Source: Desulfonatronum sp. SC1
GTDB lineage: Bacteria > Desulfobacterota > Desulfovibrionia > Desulfovibrionales > Desulfonatronaceae
Direction of reading: 5' to 3'
Length of the DNA: 64,000 nucleotides
NCBI RefSeq assembly: GCF_003046795.1
Contig: NZ_PZKN01000020.1
Location: forward strand, 1-64,000
Shown here: positions 34,372-42,860 of the stretch, piece after piece
How the letters are laid out: every line of letters begins with the position of its first letter
How positions within the stretch are numbered: position 1 is the first letter of the stretch
Notes under the pieces: model-generated
Database searches by the model: none
What the model saw: only the letters and a program-made list of their open reading frames with translations
What the model was told of the DNA's origin: nothing
Translations under genes and position numbers: made by a program

Positions 34372-35409
34372 TCAACTTCCGTCCGCCATGCACCGATGCA
34401 TCATATCGATCCGGGCCAGGCTTTCCAGTTCCTCGGCCAGGGCCAGGGCTTCATCCAGGTCCCGGCCCCAGCAGACCAGGCCATGCCGCTCCATGAACAG
34501 GGCCGGATAGGCCATGGCCGCCCGGCCCACCTGTTTGGCCAGGGCCTCGCATCCGGGTTGCAGCGCGGGCAGGCGGATCATCTTCCGGGACCAGACATCC
34601 GCCTCGAAAAGCGTCGACTCCAGCAGGTCGCCTCCGGGTTTGGCCAGGCTCAGGGCCAGCAAATGGGGCGGATGCACATGCAATATCGCCTGGGTCTTGG
34701 ACTGGGACGCATATACGGCCCGGTGCAGGGCCGCCTCGGTGGAGGGCCGCCCCGGTCCGGCGGACGCTCCGGAAGCCAGATCGACCAGGGCCAGATCGCC
34801 GGGGCGCAGCCGTCCCTTGGCGCTCCCGGAAACCGTGATGATCATGGCATCACCCTGGCGCAGACTGATGTTCCCGTTGAGCCCGGCCATCAACCCGCGC
34901 TGCCAAGCCCGGTTCCCGGTTTCGCGGATCATCCCGGCCTCCCGGGCGCTGATCCGCGGTCCCCAGGGCAGGCCGTAGGGCGTCCCCTCTCCTCGCCCCT
35001 TGGACAGGACCGGCTTGATGTCCACAACCGGGGTGCCCTCCACGGCTTCCAAGGGAAAGACGTCCAGACTCCCCTGTTCCGCATCCAGTCCGACGATCCG
35101 GACCTGGTGCAGGCCGATGGGATTGGGGCGATGGGGCGAGCGCAGGGCGAAGACGCCTTGCAAGGGGTTGTCCGGATTGCCCCGGGCTCTGGCGGTCAGG
35201 CGGTCCCGTTCGGCCAGATGCATCCAGGTGAACACCAGGATCTCCGCGCCAGGAGCCAGGCCATCCAAAGCCCCTCGAAACGCGGCGTCGACCTCTATCC
35301 GGGCTGTGGGGCCGTTTTCCTGGCCCTGCTTGGGGCAGTCTTCCAGACGTTTGAGCGACGAACGTACCACGCCGACGGGAGCCAGGGTCAAAGACAAGTT
35401 CAGGTCCAT
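34372..35409 (-). CDS. TrmO/TsaA-like domain fused to a class II aldolase/adducin domain
   Basis: 345 residues. Residues 1-140 match the TrmO/YaeB family, whose members use S-adenosylmethionine to methylate N6-threonylcarbamoyladenosine of tRNA ([43 protein letters not shown]). Residues ~155-345 match class II aldolases ([28 protein letters not shown] with metal-binding His, [10 protein letters not shown]). The two halves are joined in frame with no stop. It begins three bases after the downstream end of the sigma-54 activator gene. How the two activities are linked is unclear; the class II substrate could be a sugar phosphate such as a fuculose- or methylthioribulose-type compound. Confidence 0.82.
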   Translation of the reverse strand: MDLNLSLTLAPVGVVRSSLKRLEDCPKQGQENGPTARIEVDAAFRGALDGLAPGAEILVFTWMHLAERDRLTARARGNPDNPLQGVFALRSPHRPNPIGLHQVRIVGLDAEQGSLDVFPLEAVEGTPVVDIKPVLSKGRGEGTPYGLPWGPRISAREAGMIRETGNRAWQRGLMAGLNGNISLRQGDAMIITVSGSAKGRLRPGDLALVDLASGASAGPGRPSTEAALHRAVYASQSKTQAILHVHPPHLLALSLAKPGGDLLESTLFEADVWSRKMIRLPALQPGCEALAKQVGRAAMAYPALFMERHGLVCWGRDLDEALALAEELESLARIDMMHRCMADGS

Positions 35410-35411
35410 GG

Positions 35412-36896
35412 CTACACCTGGATCACGGTTTTCATGTCGATCCCGTACTTGCGCATCCGGTTGAACACGGTGACCCGGTTGATGCCCAGGATACGCGCGG
35501 CCTCGGACTTGTTGCCGCCCGCACGGCGCAAGGCCTCCACCAGTTGCGTCTTCTGATCGTTTTCCGCGGGACAGGAGGCCGAGACGACGGATTCCGTCGG
35601 GCCCTTGGTGGGGACCGGCACCTGGATGTCCACGGGCAGGTGCTCCGGCTCGATCTGCCCGTGGTCGGCCAGCACAAAGGCGTACTCCAGGGCGCTTTTC
35701 AGTTCGCGGACGTTGCCGGGCCAGGAATAACTCATGAACATGCCCAGGGTCATGGGGCTCAGCCCCTTGATATTTTTTTCGCTTTTGGCCCGCAGTCGCT
35801 GAATGAAAAAATCCGCCAGCAACGGGATGTCGTCCCGGCGCTCGCGCAGCGAAGGCAGACGAATGGGAACGACGTTGATCCGGTAGAACAGGTCCTCGCG
35901 GAACAGGCCTTCGGAAATCAACTTCGGAAGGTATTTGTTGGTGGCGGTGATGATCCGCACATCCACGGAGAGCTGCCGGTTGTCACCCACCCGCTCGAAA
36001 GTCTTGGTTTCCAGAACGCGCAGCAGCTTGACCTGGACGGACATGGGCAGGTCGCCGATCTCGTCCAGAAAAATATCCCCGCCGTTGGCCGCCTCGAACC
36101 GCCCCTGACGGTGCCGGAACGCTCCGGTAAACGCCCCTTTGACGTGACCGAACAGCTCGCTTTCCAACAAGGACTCGTTCAGGGCCGCGCAGTTGAACTG
36201 CACGAAAGGCTCCTCGGATCGCGGCCCCAGGTCGTGGATGGCCCTGGCCACGAGTTCCTTGCCCGTCCCGGACTCGCCGCAGATGAACACCGGCGCGTCG
36301 CTCTGGGCGGCCTTTTCGATCAATCGGAAAATTTTCTGCATCTTCGCTGAACGCCCGACCATGCCGTGAAAAATGGTCCGCTCGTCCAGCAGCCGGGAAA
36401 GCTGCTGGAGTTCATGCTCCTTGCGGTCCAACTCGGAAACGTCGGTCAAGGTTTCCACGGCCCCGAAGGGCTGCCCGTCGTCGTCATAAAGCACGGAAGC
36501 TGTTTTCAGGATGTGTACGTACGTGCCGTCCTTGCGCATGATGTGACATTTTTTGCGGACAAACTCTCTCTTTTCAAACAACTTGCACCAGGCATGGTGG
36601 GCGTCGGAGCGAACGCGCTTGCAGGCGTCGCAATTGAAAATCGCGCAGGAGGAGCCGATCAGTTCCTCGCGGGAATAGCCGGTGATGTCTTCCAGGGCTT
36701 TGTTGGCCATCTTGATGGTTCCGTTGGCGTCCACCAGCAACAATCCCTCCTGCATGACCTCAAGGATCTGCCGCCAGTGCGCGTCAAACGGAGGAAAAAG
36801 TCCGGCTTGGCCCTGCCCTGGGCTTCCAGACTGAAAGGTCTTCTCAAATAGCTTTGCCGGTTGCATTATCTCTCCAAGATCGTGTACCGTTTCCAT
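35412..36896 (-). CDS. Sigma-54-dependent activator with Cys-rich PAS domain
   Basis: 494 residues. A PAS domain spans about 45-165 and carries an unusual Cys cluster (CAIFNCDACKR ... WCKLF ... KKCHIM), which could bind a metal or Fe-S cluster or sense thiols or sulfur. The AAA+ domain follows (Walker A GESGTGKE, GAFTGA loop for sigma-54, Walker B GGDIFLDEIG, R-fingers) and then a Fis-type helix-turn-helix (KSEAARILGINRVTVFNRMRK). It is divergent from the cytochrome/molybdoenzyme operon, whose upstream region has a clean -24/-12 promoter, so it is the likely activator of that operon. Confidence 0.9.
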   Translation of the reverse strand: METVHDLGEIMQPAKLFEKTFQSGSPGQGQAGLFPPFDAHWRQILEVMQEGLLLVDANGTIKMANKALEDITGYSREELIGSSCAIFNCDACKRVRSDAHHAWCKLFEKREFVRKKCHIMRKDGTYVHILKTASVLYDDDGQPFGAVETLTDVSELDRKEHELQQLSRLLDERTIFHGMVGRSAKMQKIFRLIEKAAQSDAPVFICGESGTGKELVARAIHDLGPRSEEPFVQFNCAALNESLLESELFGHVKGAFTGAFRHRQGRFEAANGGDIFLDEIGDLPMSVQVKLLRVLETKTFERVGDNRQLSVDVRIITATNKYLPKLISEGLFREDLFYRINVVPIRLPSLRERRDDIPLLADFFIQRLRAKSEKNIKGLSPMTLGMFMSYSWPGNVRELKSALEYAFVLADHGQIEPEHLPVDIQVPVPTKGPTESVVSASCPAENDQKTQLVEALRRAGGNKSEAARILGINRVTVFNRMRKYGIDMKTVIQV

Positions 36897-37068
36897 AAGA
36901 CTGAAAAGAACAATGTCTCGCCTTGCGGCTATTCATCACCATGATGAACATGATTAAACACCTGTCAATGCAAAACAAGCCCCTCGGGTTGCCCAGCAAG
37001 GGCGAAAACCAGGAGGTCGAAAAATAAAACATATACCATTCAAAAGCTTATGGCAACACGGCATTGAT

Positions 37069-37085
37069 TGGCACACATCCTGCTT
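37069..37085 (+). promoter_or_regulatory. Sigma-54 (-24/-12) promoter of the molybdoenzyme operon
   Basis: TTGGCACACATCCTGCTT has the GG (37070-37071) and GC (37082-37083) exactly ten bases apart and a near-consensus -24 block TGGCAC. It lies 67 bp before the cytochrome c start and downstream of the divergent sigma-54 activator. Activator sites probably lie within 36897-37050 but I could not identify a clear dyad. Confidence 0.75.
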
Positions 37086-37151
37086 ATTCGGGAAGAACAA
37101 GCGAACGACAAACGTCATTAACCGAAATCATATAACTAAAAGGAGACGGAC

Positions 37152-37496
37152 ATGAGAAAGCAAACACTGATGGGCATCGGCGTCGCGGTGATCCTGGCAT
37201 CCTACATCGGCATTTCCGTGGCCGCCGAAGCGGGTAACGCCCGGAAAGGCCGGTTCCTGTTTCGCCAGGAGTGTCGCCCCTGTCACATGGAAAACCCGGT
37301 GGGCGCGGTTCCCGCTGAATACCTTGGCCCGGACTCCAAGACCCAGGCCGAATGGAAAGAGGTTTTCGAGGCTTGGCAGGATCTGCCCTGTGTTGAGCAC
37401 TGGGGCGAGAAGCTTGAGGACCAGGATCGCCTGGACATCTATCAGTACTTGCATGACGGAGCCCAGGACTCTCCGACTCCGGCCAAGTGCGGCTAG
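37152..37496 (+). CDS. Periplasmic monohaem cytochrome c
   Basis: 114 residues following AAAAGGAGACGG. A signal peptide is cut near VAA-EAG. A single haem site CRPCH lies at 41-45, followed by NPVGAVPAEYLGPDSKTQAEWKEVF, a pattern seen in small cytochromes c of sulfur-related operons. Two more Cys (LPC and the C-terminal KCG) could form a disulfide. It is the first gene of the operon and the likely electron donor or acceptor of the molybdoenzyme. Confidence 0.85.
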   Translation: MRKQTLMGIGVAVILASYIGISVAAEAGNARKGRFLFRQECRPCHMENPVGAVPAEYLGPDSKTQAEWKEVFEAWQDLPCVEHWGEKLEDQDRLDIYQYLHDGAQDSPTPAKCG

Positions 37497-37638
37497 CAGC
37501 CCGTTACTTCCCTCAAAAGAATCAAGAAACCAATGGTAAGCCGATCCTCCGGCTTGTGAACCGAAAATAGACTCCGGATTGACCTGGGTCCGGCGAACCT
37601 CGCCGAACCCAGGCCCGGTCCGAATGAGGGAGCCTGGC

Positions 37639-39831
37639 ATGGACGAGACGACGAAAACACTTTCCCGACGCAATTTCCTGCGGGCATCCGCGGCGGCCAT
37701 GACCGCCGCGACCGGGGTCCCGGCCCTCAAAGGTCTGGTATCCACGGGGCACGCCGCGGCTCCAGCTGTCCAGGCCGGGCCGATCTCCGATCACTACACG
37801 GCCTGCGATATGTGTTTCAATCGGTGCGGGATGATCGCCAGGGTCCAGAACGGCCGGGTGATCAAGCTGGACCCCAACCCGAAATTTTTGAAATCCAGGG
37901 GCATGCTCTGCGCACGGGGCAACGCGGCCACGGCGCACATCTACGACCCGGACCGGCTCAAGCACCCCCTGCTCCGCAAGGGGGCCCGGGGCGAAGGCAA
38001 GTGGCAGCGCATCTCCTGGGACCAGGCCCTGGACCACATCGCCGAGCAATTCGAGCGCATCGCCGACAAGTATACCCGCTGCGGAGTCATGTTCTCCCCG
38101 GGATCGGACATGCAGTCCCAGTTCCTGATCCGCTTTGCCGAGGTCTTCGGCTCCTACAACATCACTTCCCACGAAACCCTGTGCCTGCTCAGCAACCATC
38201 GGGCCTACCTGGACACCTTCGGCGAGACCCCCTACCCCGACGTGCTCTATACCAAATACATCATCGTCGCCGGGGCCAACCCCTACGAAGCCATCATCAC
38301 CCCGGACACCATCGACCTAATGGAAGCCCGCAAGAACGGCTGCAAAATGGTCGTCCTGGACCCGCGCTACACCAAGACCGCGGCCCTGGCCGACGAATGG
38401 TATCCCATCCGTCCGCACACGGACATGGCCTTTTTTCTGGCTCTGGCCCACGTGATCATTCACGAGGGGCTGTATGACCGGGAGTTTGCGGACGAAATGC
38501 TCTTCGGCCTGGACGAGTTGCGCGAACATGTCCGCAAATACACTCCGGAATGGGCTGCCGGGGAAACCGGCATCCCAGCTGAGGACATCCGGCGCATTGC
38601 CCGGGAACTCGCCGCCGCGGCCCCCACGGCCATGGTCTACACCGGCCGGCGGACCTCGGACTACGAGGACTCTTCCCAGATTCGACGCTCCATGGCCATT
38701 GTCAACGCCCTGCTGGCCAACTGGGACCGGCCCGGCGGAATCCTGGCTTCAAGGGAGGTGGGCGTTCGCGCCCCGTACTTCGATATCCCCTGGTACGACG
38801 ACAACCCTGACGACCGCATCGATCACGGCATGGCTCCGGGCCTGATCCATCACGAAGGCTCGTTCAAGCTGATGCGCGACGCGATCATCAAGGAAGAGCC
38901 CTATCCCATCAAAGGCTGGTTCACCTTCAAGACCAACTTCATGCAGACCGCGGCCAACCGGAACAAGACCATCGAGATGCTCGACCATCTGGATTTCATC
39001 GTCAACGCGGACATCGCCATGAGCGACACGGCTTGGTATTCGGACCTGCTCCTGCCCTCCCCCAGCTTTCTGGAGCGCAACGACCCGGTCTCTGCCCTGC
39101 AGGGCTCATCGGCCTGCGCCTGCGCCATCTGGCGCGACGCAGTGGTTCCGGCGATGTACGAGTCCCGGGACATGCGCTACATCTGTACGGAACTGTCCAA
39201 GCGTTTGGGCTTCCCGGAGACCTTCGACTTCACCATCGACCAGTACCGGGAATGGCAGTTGGCCAGCATCCCCGAGGCGGCTCAGGCCATCAGGGAAGAC
39301 GGAGTCTACTACAACCCGAGCAAGGTATACGGCATCTACTTCGACGTGCCCTTGAAGACCCAGGCCCAGAAGATCGAACTCTACAACCAGCGCTACGCCA
39401 ACATGGGGCTGGACCCCATGCCGACCTACAAGCCGCCGCGCCAAGAAGAGGGCAAACTCCGGCTGGTGGTAGGCCGTACGGCCTTCTTCACCCACAGCAA
39501 CACCAACAACGCTCTGCTCATCGAGTTCGAAGAGGAAAACACCCTTTGGATTCACCCCAAGACCGCCGAGGGCATGGGCTTTCGCGACGGGGAGCGGGTC
39601 TTTGTAACCAGCGATGCGGCTCGGGTGGAACTGGCCCTGAAATTCTTCGAGGGCATTGAGAAAGAAACCGTGTACATGACCACCGGATTCGGGGCGCTCT
39701 CCCCCGGCCAGCGCCTGGTCCACAACCGGGGAGCCAGCATTGCCGAGGTCCTGGAAGATCACGTGGACTACATCTCCGGAAACATGGCCATGCATGAGAC
39801 CTTTGTAACCGTGAGCAGGAAGGTGGGCTGA
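37639..39831 (+). CDS. Tat-exported molybdopterin oxidoreductase (PsrA/PhsA/TtrA-like catalytic subunit)
   Basis: 730 residues from ATG 37639 (GAGGGAG upstream). The Tat signal is SRRNFLRASAAA. A 4Fe-4S site C56-x2-C59-x3-C63 ... C91 is present. Cys182 in HETLCLLS is the probable Mo ligand, followed by IIVAGANPYEA and other bis-MGD binding blocks; the late MGD domain has GRTAFFTHSNTNN. The family acts in the periplasm on sulfur, selenium, arsenic or nitrogen compounds. The rhodanese neighbours favour polysulfide or thiosulfate, but the substrate cannot be read from sequence. It is followed by an Fe-S subunit (overlapping stop/start) and a cytochrome b subunit. Confidence 0.88.
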   Translation: MDETTKTLSRRNFLRASAAAMTAATGVPALKGLVSTGHAAAPAVQAGPISDHYTACDMCFNRCGMIARVQNGRVIKLDPNPKFLKSRGMLCARGNAATAHIYDPDRLKHPLLRKGARGEGKWQRISWDQALDHIAEQFERIADKYTRCGVMFSPGSDMQSQFLIRFAEVFGSYNITSHETLCLLSNHRAYLDTFGETPYPDVLYTKYIIVAGANPYEAIITPDTIDLMEARKNGCKMVVLDPRYTKTAALADEWYPIRPHTDMAFFLALAHVIIHEGLYDREFADEMLFGLDELREHVRKYTPEWAAGETGIPAEDIRRIARELAAAAPTAMVYTGRRTSDYEDSSQIRRSMAIVNALLANWDRPGGILASREVGVRAPYFDIPWYDDNPDDRIDHGMAPGLIHHEGSFKLMRDAIIKEEPYPIKGWFTFKTNFMQTAANRNKTIEMLDHLDFIVNADIAMSDTAWYSDLLLPSPSFLERNDPVSALQGSSACACAIWRDAVVPAMYESRDMRYICTELSKRLGFPETFDFTIDQYREWQLASIPEAAQAIREDGVYYNPSKVYGIYFDVPLKTQAQKIELYNQRYANMGLDPMPTYKPPRQEEGKLRLVVGRTAFFTHSNTNNALLIEFEEENTLWIHPKTAEGMGFRDGERVFVTSDAARVELALKFFEGIEKETVYMTTGFGALSPGQRLVHNRGASIAEVLEDHVDYISGNMAMHETFVTVSRKVG

Positions 39832-40613
39832 TGAAAAAATACGCCATGGTCGTGGATTCTTCCGTCTGTATCGACTGCAAGGGCTGCATGGTCTCCTGCA
39901 AGGTCCAGAACAACGTGCCCAAAGGGTATTGGCGCAACTGGATCAAGCACACCACGCCGGACTTTTCCCTGGGCAAGCTGACCCGGACCCATTTTCAGCC
40001 CGGCGGGTGCATGCAGTGCGACGTACCCACCTGCGTCACGGCCTGCCCCAGCGGAGCCACGTTCAAGGACCGGGAAACCGGGATCGTCCACGTCAATGAA
40101 TCCCTGTGCATCGGCTGCGGCAACTGCGTCCGGGCCTGTCCCTATGGGGCCCGGTACCGTCATCCGGAAAAGCGCGTCCCGGACAAGTGCGACTTCTGTT
40201 TCAGCGCCGGTCGCCTGGCCCGTGGCATTCCCCCGGCCTGCGTGGACACCTGTCCGACCAAGGCCCGTGTTTTTGGAGATTTGAACGATCCGGACAGCGA
40301 GGTCTCCCGGCTGCTGCGGGAAAAGCCCACGGTGCGGGTGACCAGCAAAAACATCGATACCCAGCCCAACCTGTACTATGTCACGGCCACGGAACCCGCG
40401 GACTGGCCCGGAGACGTGGAGTTTCCAGAGGCCTATTCGGTCATGGCTTCCCTGGTCAATCCGCTGGTCAAAGTCGCGGTGGGGCTGTCCGCTCTGGGCG
40501 TGGCCGGGATGTGGGCCAAGCAGGCCTTCGCGCCGGATCCACCGGACCCTGAGGACGATGAACACGGTCCGGAAGCCAAACATCCAGAACCGACAGCCTC
40601 CAAGCAGGACTAA
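39831..40613 (+). CDS. Four-cluster ferredoxin electron-transfer subunit (PsrB/HybA-like) with C-terminal anchor
   Basis: 260 residues starting at the ATGA overlap with the catalytic gene. Four Cys groups are visible: CIDCKGCMVSC, CMQCDVPTCVTAC, CIGCGNCVRAC and CDFC...CVDTC, enough for four 4Fe-4S clusters. The C-terminal hydrophobic segment (VAVGLSALGVAGMWA) may anchor it to the membrane; an acidic Pro-rich tail follows. It passes electrons between the molybdoenzyme and the cytochrome b subunit. Confidence 0.9.
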   Translation: MKKYAMVVDSSVCIDCKGCMVSCKVQNNVPKGYWRNWIKHTTPDFSLGKLTRTHFQPGGCMQCDVPTCVTACPSGATFKDRETGIVHVNESLCIGCGNCVRACPYGARYRHPEKRVPDKCDFCFSAGRLARGIPPACVDTCPTKARVFGDLNDPDSEVSRLLREKPTVRVTSKNIDTQPNLYYVTATEPADWPGDVEFPEAYSVMASLVNPLVKVAVGLSALGVAGMWAKQAFAPDPPDPEDDEHGPEAKHPEPTASKQD

Positions 40614-40622
40614 AGGTGTACC

Positions 40623-41348
40623 ATGAGTGAAAAATTGATTCACCGCCATGACAAGTTGTCCATTTTCATCCACTGGTTTAACGCCTTCTGCTGGATCTCC
40701 CTGCTGCTCACCGGCCTGGGGCTGATCAAGAACGATCAGCTCAATCCCCTGGGCGCATGGTGGCCGAACCTGATGCGTTCCCTGTTCGGCGGAGGCGAAA
40801 ACCTGCTGGCCGTGCATCAGTACCTGGGTCTGATCTGGGCCGGAGTGTTCCTCCTCTACGTTCTGCTCAAGCCCAGGGATACGTGGCTTTTCCTGAAGGA
40901 GGCCTTCACGGTCAACCCTGCCAGGGACATGGCCTGGTTCATGAAGATGAACCTGAAGATGACCTTGGGCAAGAAGAGCTTTCAGCGCTTCGGCATGACC
41001 CCGGAGATGCCGCCCCAGGGTTTCTACAACTTCGGCCAGAAACTCTTTGCCCAGGCCACTGTGCTGGGTGGGATCGTGATCGTGGTCACGGGCGTGATCA
41101 TGTTCCTCTCCCCAATCATGCTCGATAACCCTGATCCCGCGGCCTGGTCCCGGACCATCCACTATCTGGTCGTGGGACTGGTGACCGCCGGAATGCTGGT
41201 GCACATCTACATGGCCGCCATCTCCAAGGAGGAAAAGCCAGCCTTCAAGTCTATGTTCACCGGAAGCGTCCCGGAGCACTACGCCAAGCATCACCATCAA
41301 CTGTGGTACGAGGAAGTGGCTGCGGGCGAAAAGAAGGCGGAAGGGTGA
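40623..41348 (+). CDS. Cytochrome b membrane subunit (FdnI/formate dehydrogenase gamma-like)
   Basis: 241 residues with four membrane segments and His in FIHWFNAF, LAVHQYLG, TIHYLVVG and LVHIYMAA, matching the di-haem b ligands of the FDH gamma/Ni-Fe hydrogenase cytochrome b family. It connects the periplasmic enzyme to the menaquinone pool. The C-terminal HYAKHHHQLW is usual for the family. It starts ten bases after the ferredoxin gene. Confidence 0.9.
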   Translation: MSEKLIHRHDKLSIFIHWFNAFCWISLLLTGLGLIKNDQLNPLGAWWPNLMRSLFGGGENLLAVHQYLGLIWAGVFLLYVLLKPRDTWLFLKEAFTVNPARDMAWFMKMNLKMTLGKKSFQRFGMTPEMPPQGFYNFGQKLFAQATVLGGIVIVVTGVIMFLSPIMLDNPDPAAWSRTIHYLVVGLVTAGMLVHIYMAAISKEEKPAFKSMFTGSVPEHYAKHHHQLWYEEVAAGEKKAEG

Positions 41349-41459
41349 ATACTGCGTAGGGGCGGTTCGCGAACCGTCCCTGCCTGGCAATACGTACTGA
41401 TCAGCAAAGCCGCGGACGATGAGCCCGTGGCGACAACAATCTACCCAAGGAGCGAAAAC

Positions 41460-42755
41460 ATGCGAAAATATTCGATTACCATGCGACTGATCATCTCCGC
41501 CCTGGCGGTCCTGTTCCTGGCTGGTTGCGCCGGGCACCACGGCCCCAAAACCGCGAAGTTCGACCTGGACCCGACCCAGGTTCCGGAACCCTACCACACA
41601 TTCATGGACATTACGTCCGTCAAGCCGCTGGTCTTTGAAGCCATGCTGCGCACCGAACCGCCCACGGATTTCATGATCATCGATTCCCGGCCCAAGCAGC
41701 CCCGCTACGACGTCGGCCACATCCCCACCGCGGTCAGCCTGCCGGACAGTCAGTTCGACAGCCGCGCAGCGGAAGTCCTGCCCGCGGACAAAAACGCCCT
41801 ACTGGTGTTCTACTGCGGAGGCTTGCACTGCCCCCTGAGTCACCAGTCCGCCTGGAAGGCCGAGGCCCTGGGCTACACCAACGTGGCCGTCTATCCCGCC
41901 GGGGATCCGGAATGGGTCAAGCTCGGCTACCAGGTCTGGACCGCCCGGGACGTGCGCACTCCGTTGCCCGAGCTGGATCCGGCCCAGGTGCCCGAACCTT
42001 TTCACACCCTGGTCACAATCGACACGGTCCGCCCCATCGTGGCCCGGGCCGTGCTCTCGGCCACCCCGGTGACCGACGTGATGATCATCGACTCCCGACC
42101 CAAGCAGCCCCGCTACGACGTCGGCCACATCCCCACCGCGGTCAGCCTGCCGGACAGCCAGTTCGACCGGATGGCCGCCGAGGTTCTACCCGCGGACAAG
42201 AACACCAAGCTGATCTTCTACTGCGGCGGCACCCATTGCCCCTTGAGCCACCAATCCGCCTGGAAGGCCGAAGCTCTCGGCTATACCAACTTGGCCGTCT
42301 ATCCCGCCGGGGATCCGGAATGGGTGGAGCGCGGCTATGTGGTCTGGACCGCGGACGGCCCGCACATGACCGCCGCGGCCCCGGCCGCGCCCAAGGCTCC
42401 AGTCGAGGAAGGCACCTTGAAGGCCGGTTCTGCTGAAGGAACCATTGACAACGACTTCTTTGTCCAGCTGATGAAGGACAACCCGGAAAACATTCAGCTC
42501 ATCGACGTCCGTTCCCCGGCCGAGTTCGCCGCCGGACACATTCCCAGCGCCCTGAACATGACCGTGAACGAACTGGAAGACCAGATCGCTGTCTTCAGCA
42601 CGGACGACAAGCCCATCGTCTTCATCTGCTCCACGGGCGCGCGCAGTGGTGAAGCATATTACCTCTTCCAGTTCATGCGCCCTGACCTGAAGGACGTCTA
42701 CTATGTCGACGCCAACGTCAGTTATACTCCCGCGGGTGAATTCACGATCAACTAA
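41460..42755 (+). CDS. Lipoprotein with three rhodanese domains
   Basis: 431 residues from ATG 41460 (AAGGAG). The lipobox is LAGC (Cys ~24). Domains 1 and 2 (each 136 residues apart) are near-identical, with active loops YCGGLHCPLSH and YCGGTHCPLSH carrying two Cys five residues apart. A 59-bp stretch is identical between the two units (41691-41749 and 42099-42157), pointing to recent duplication or gene conversion. An Ala/Pro linker leads to a third, divergent domain with the classical CSTGARS loop. It probably carries or transfers sulfane sulfur in the periplasm for the molybdoenzyme just upstream. Confidence 0.9.
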   Translation: MRKYSITMRLIISALAVLFLAGCAGHHGPKTAKFDLDPTQVPEPYHTFMDITSVKPLVFEAMLRTEPPTDFMIIDSRPKQPRYDVGHIPTAVSLPDSQFDSRAAEVLPADKNALLVFYCGGLHCPLSHQSAWKAEALGYTNVAVYPAGDPEWVKLGYQVWTARDVRTPLPELDPAQVPEPFHTLVTIDTVRPIVARAVLSATPVTDVMIIDSRPKQPRYDVGHIPTAVSLPDSQFDRMAAEVLPADKNTKLIFYCGGTHCPLSHQSAWKAEALGYTNLAVYPAGDPEWVERGYVVWTADGPHMTAAAPAAPKAPVEEGTLKAGSAEGTIDNDFFVQLMKDNPENIQLIDVRSPAEFAAGHIPSALNMTVNELEDQIAVFSTDDKPIVFICSTGARSGEAYYLFQFMRPDLKDVYYVDANVSYTPAGEFTIN

Positions 42756-42792
42756 CGCTCTGATCGCGGTTCGCTCGATGAGATAAACTCAG

Positions 42793-42832
42793 GCCGTCCA
42801 AACCCCGTACGCGGGGGGAGGACGGCTTTTTT
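42793..42832 (+). terminator. Terminator of the molybdoenzyme/rhodanese operon
   Basis: Arms GCCGTCC (42793-42799) and GGACGGC (42820-42826) with an inner CCCCG/CGGGG pairing, followed by six T. It separates this operon from the TGA-containing rhodanese gene, which begins 29 bp later. Confidence 0.85.
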
Positions 42833-42860
42833 GTTCACGTCACGACACGGGAGGCTATCC

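Noticed and set aside
37639-39831. Molybdoenzyme considered as a selenocysteine formate dehydrogenase
   Set aside because: No in-frame TGA, and the probable Mo ligand is Cys182 in HETLCLLS rather than the FDH-type Sec/Cys-His context.
39768-41720. 650-codon open frame on the minus strand across the ferredoxin and cytochrome b genes
   Set aside because: The plus strand carries clear Fe-S and haem motifs; the antisense frame has repetitive GC-driven composition and no recognisable motif. The same holds for long antisense frames at 43479-44504, 53283-54518 and 59633-60667.
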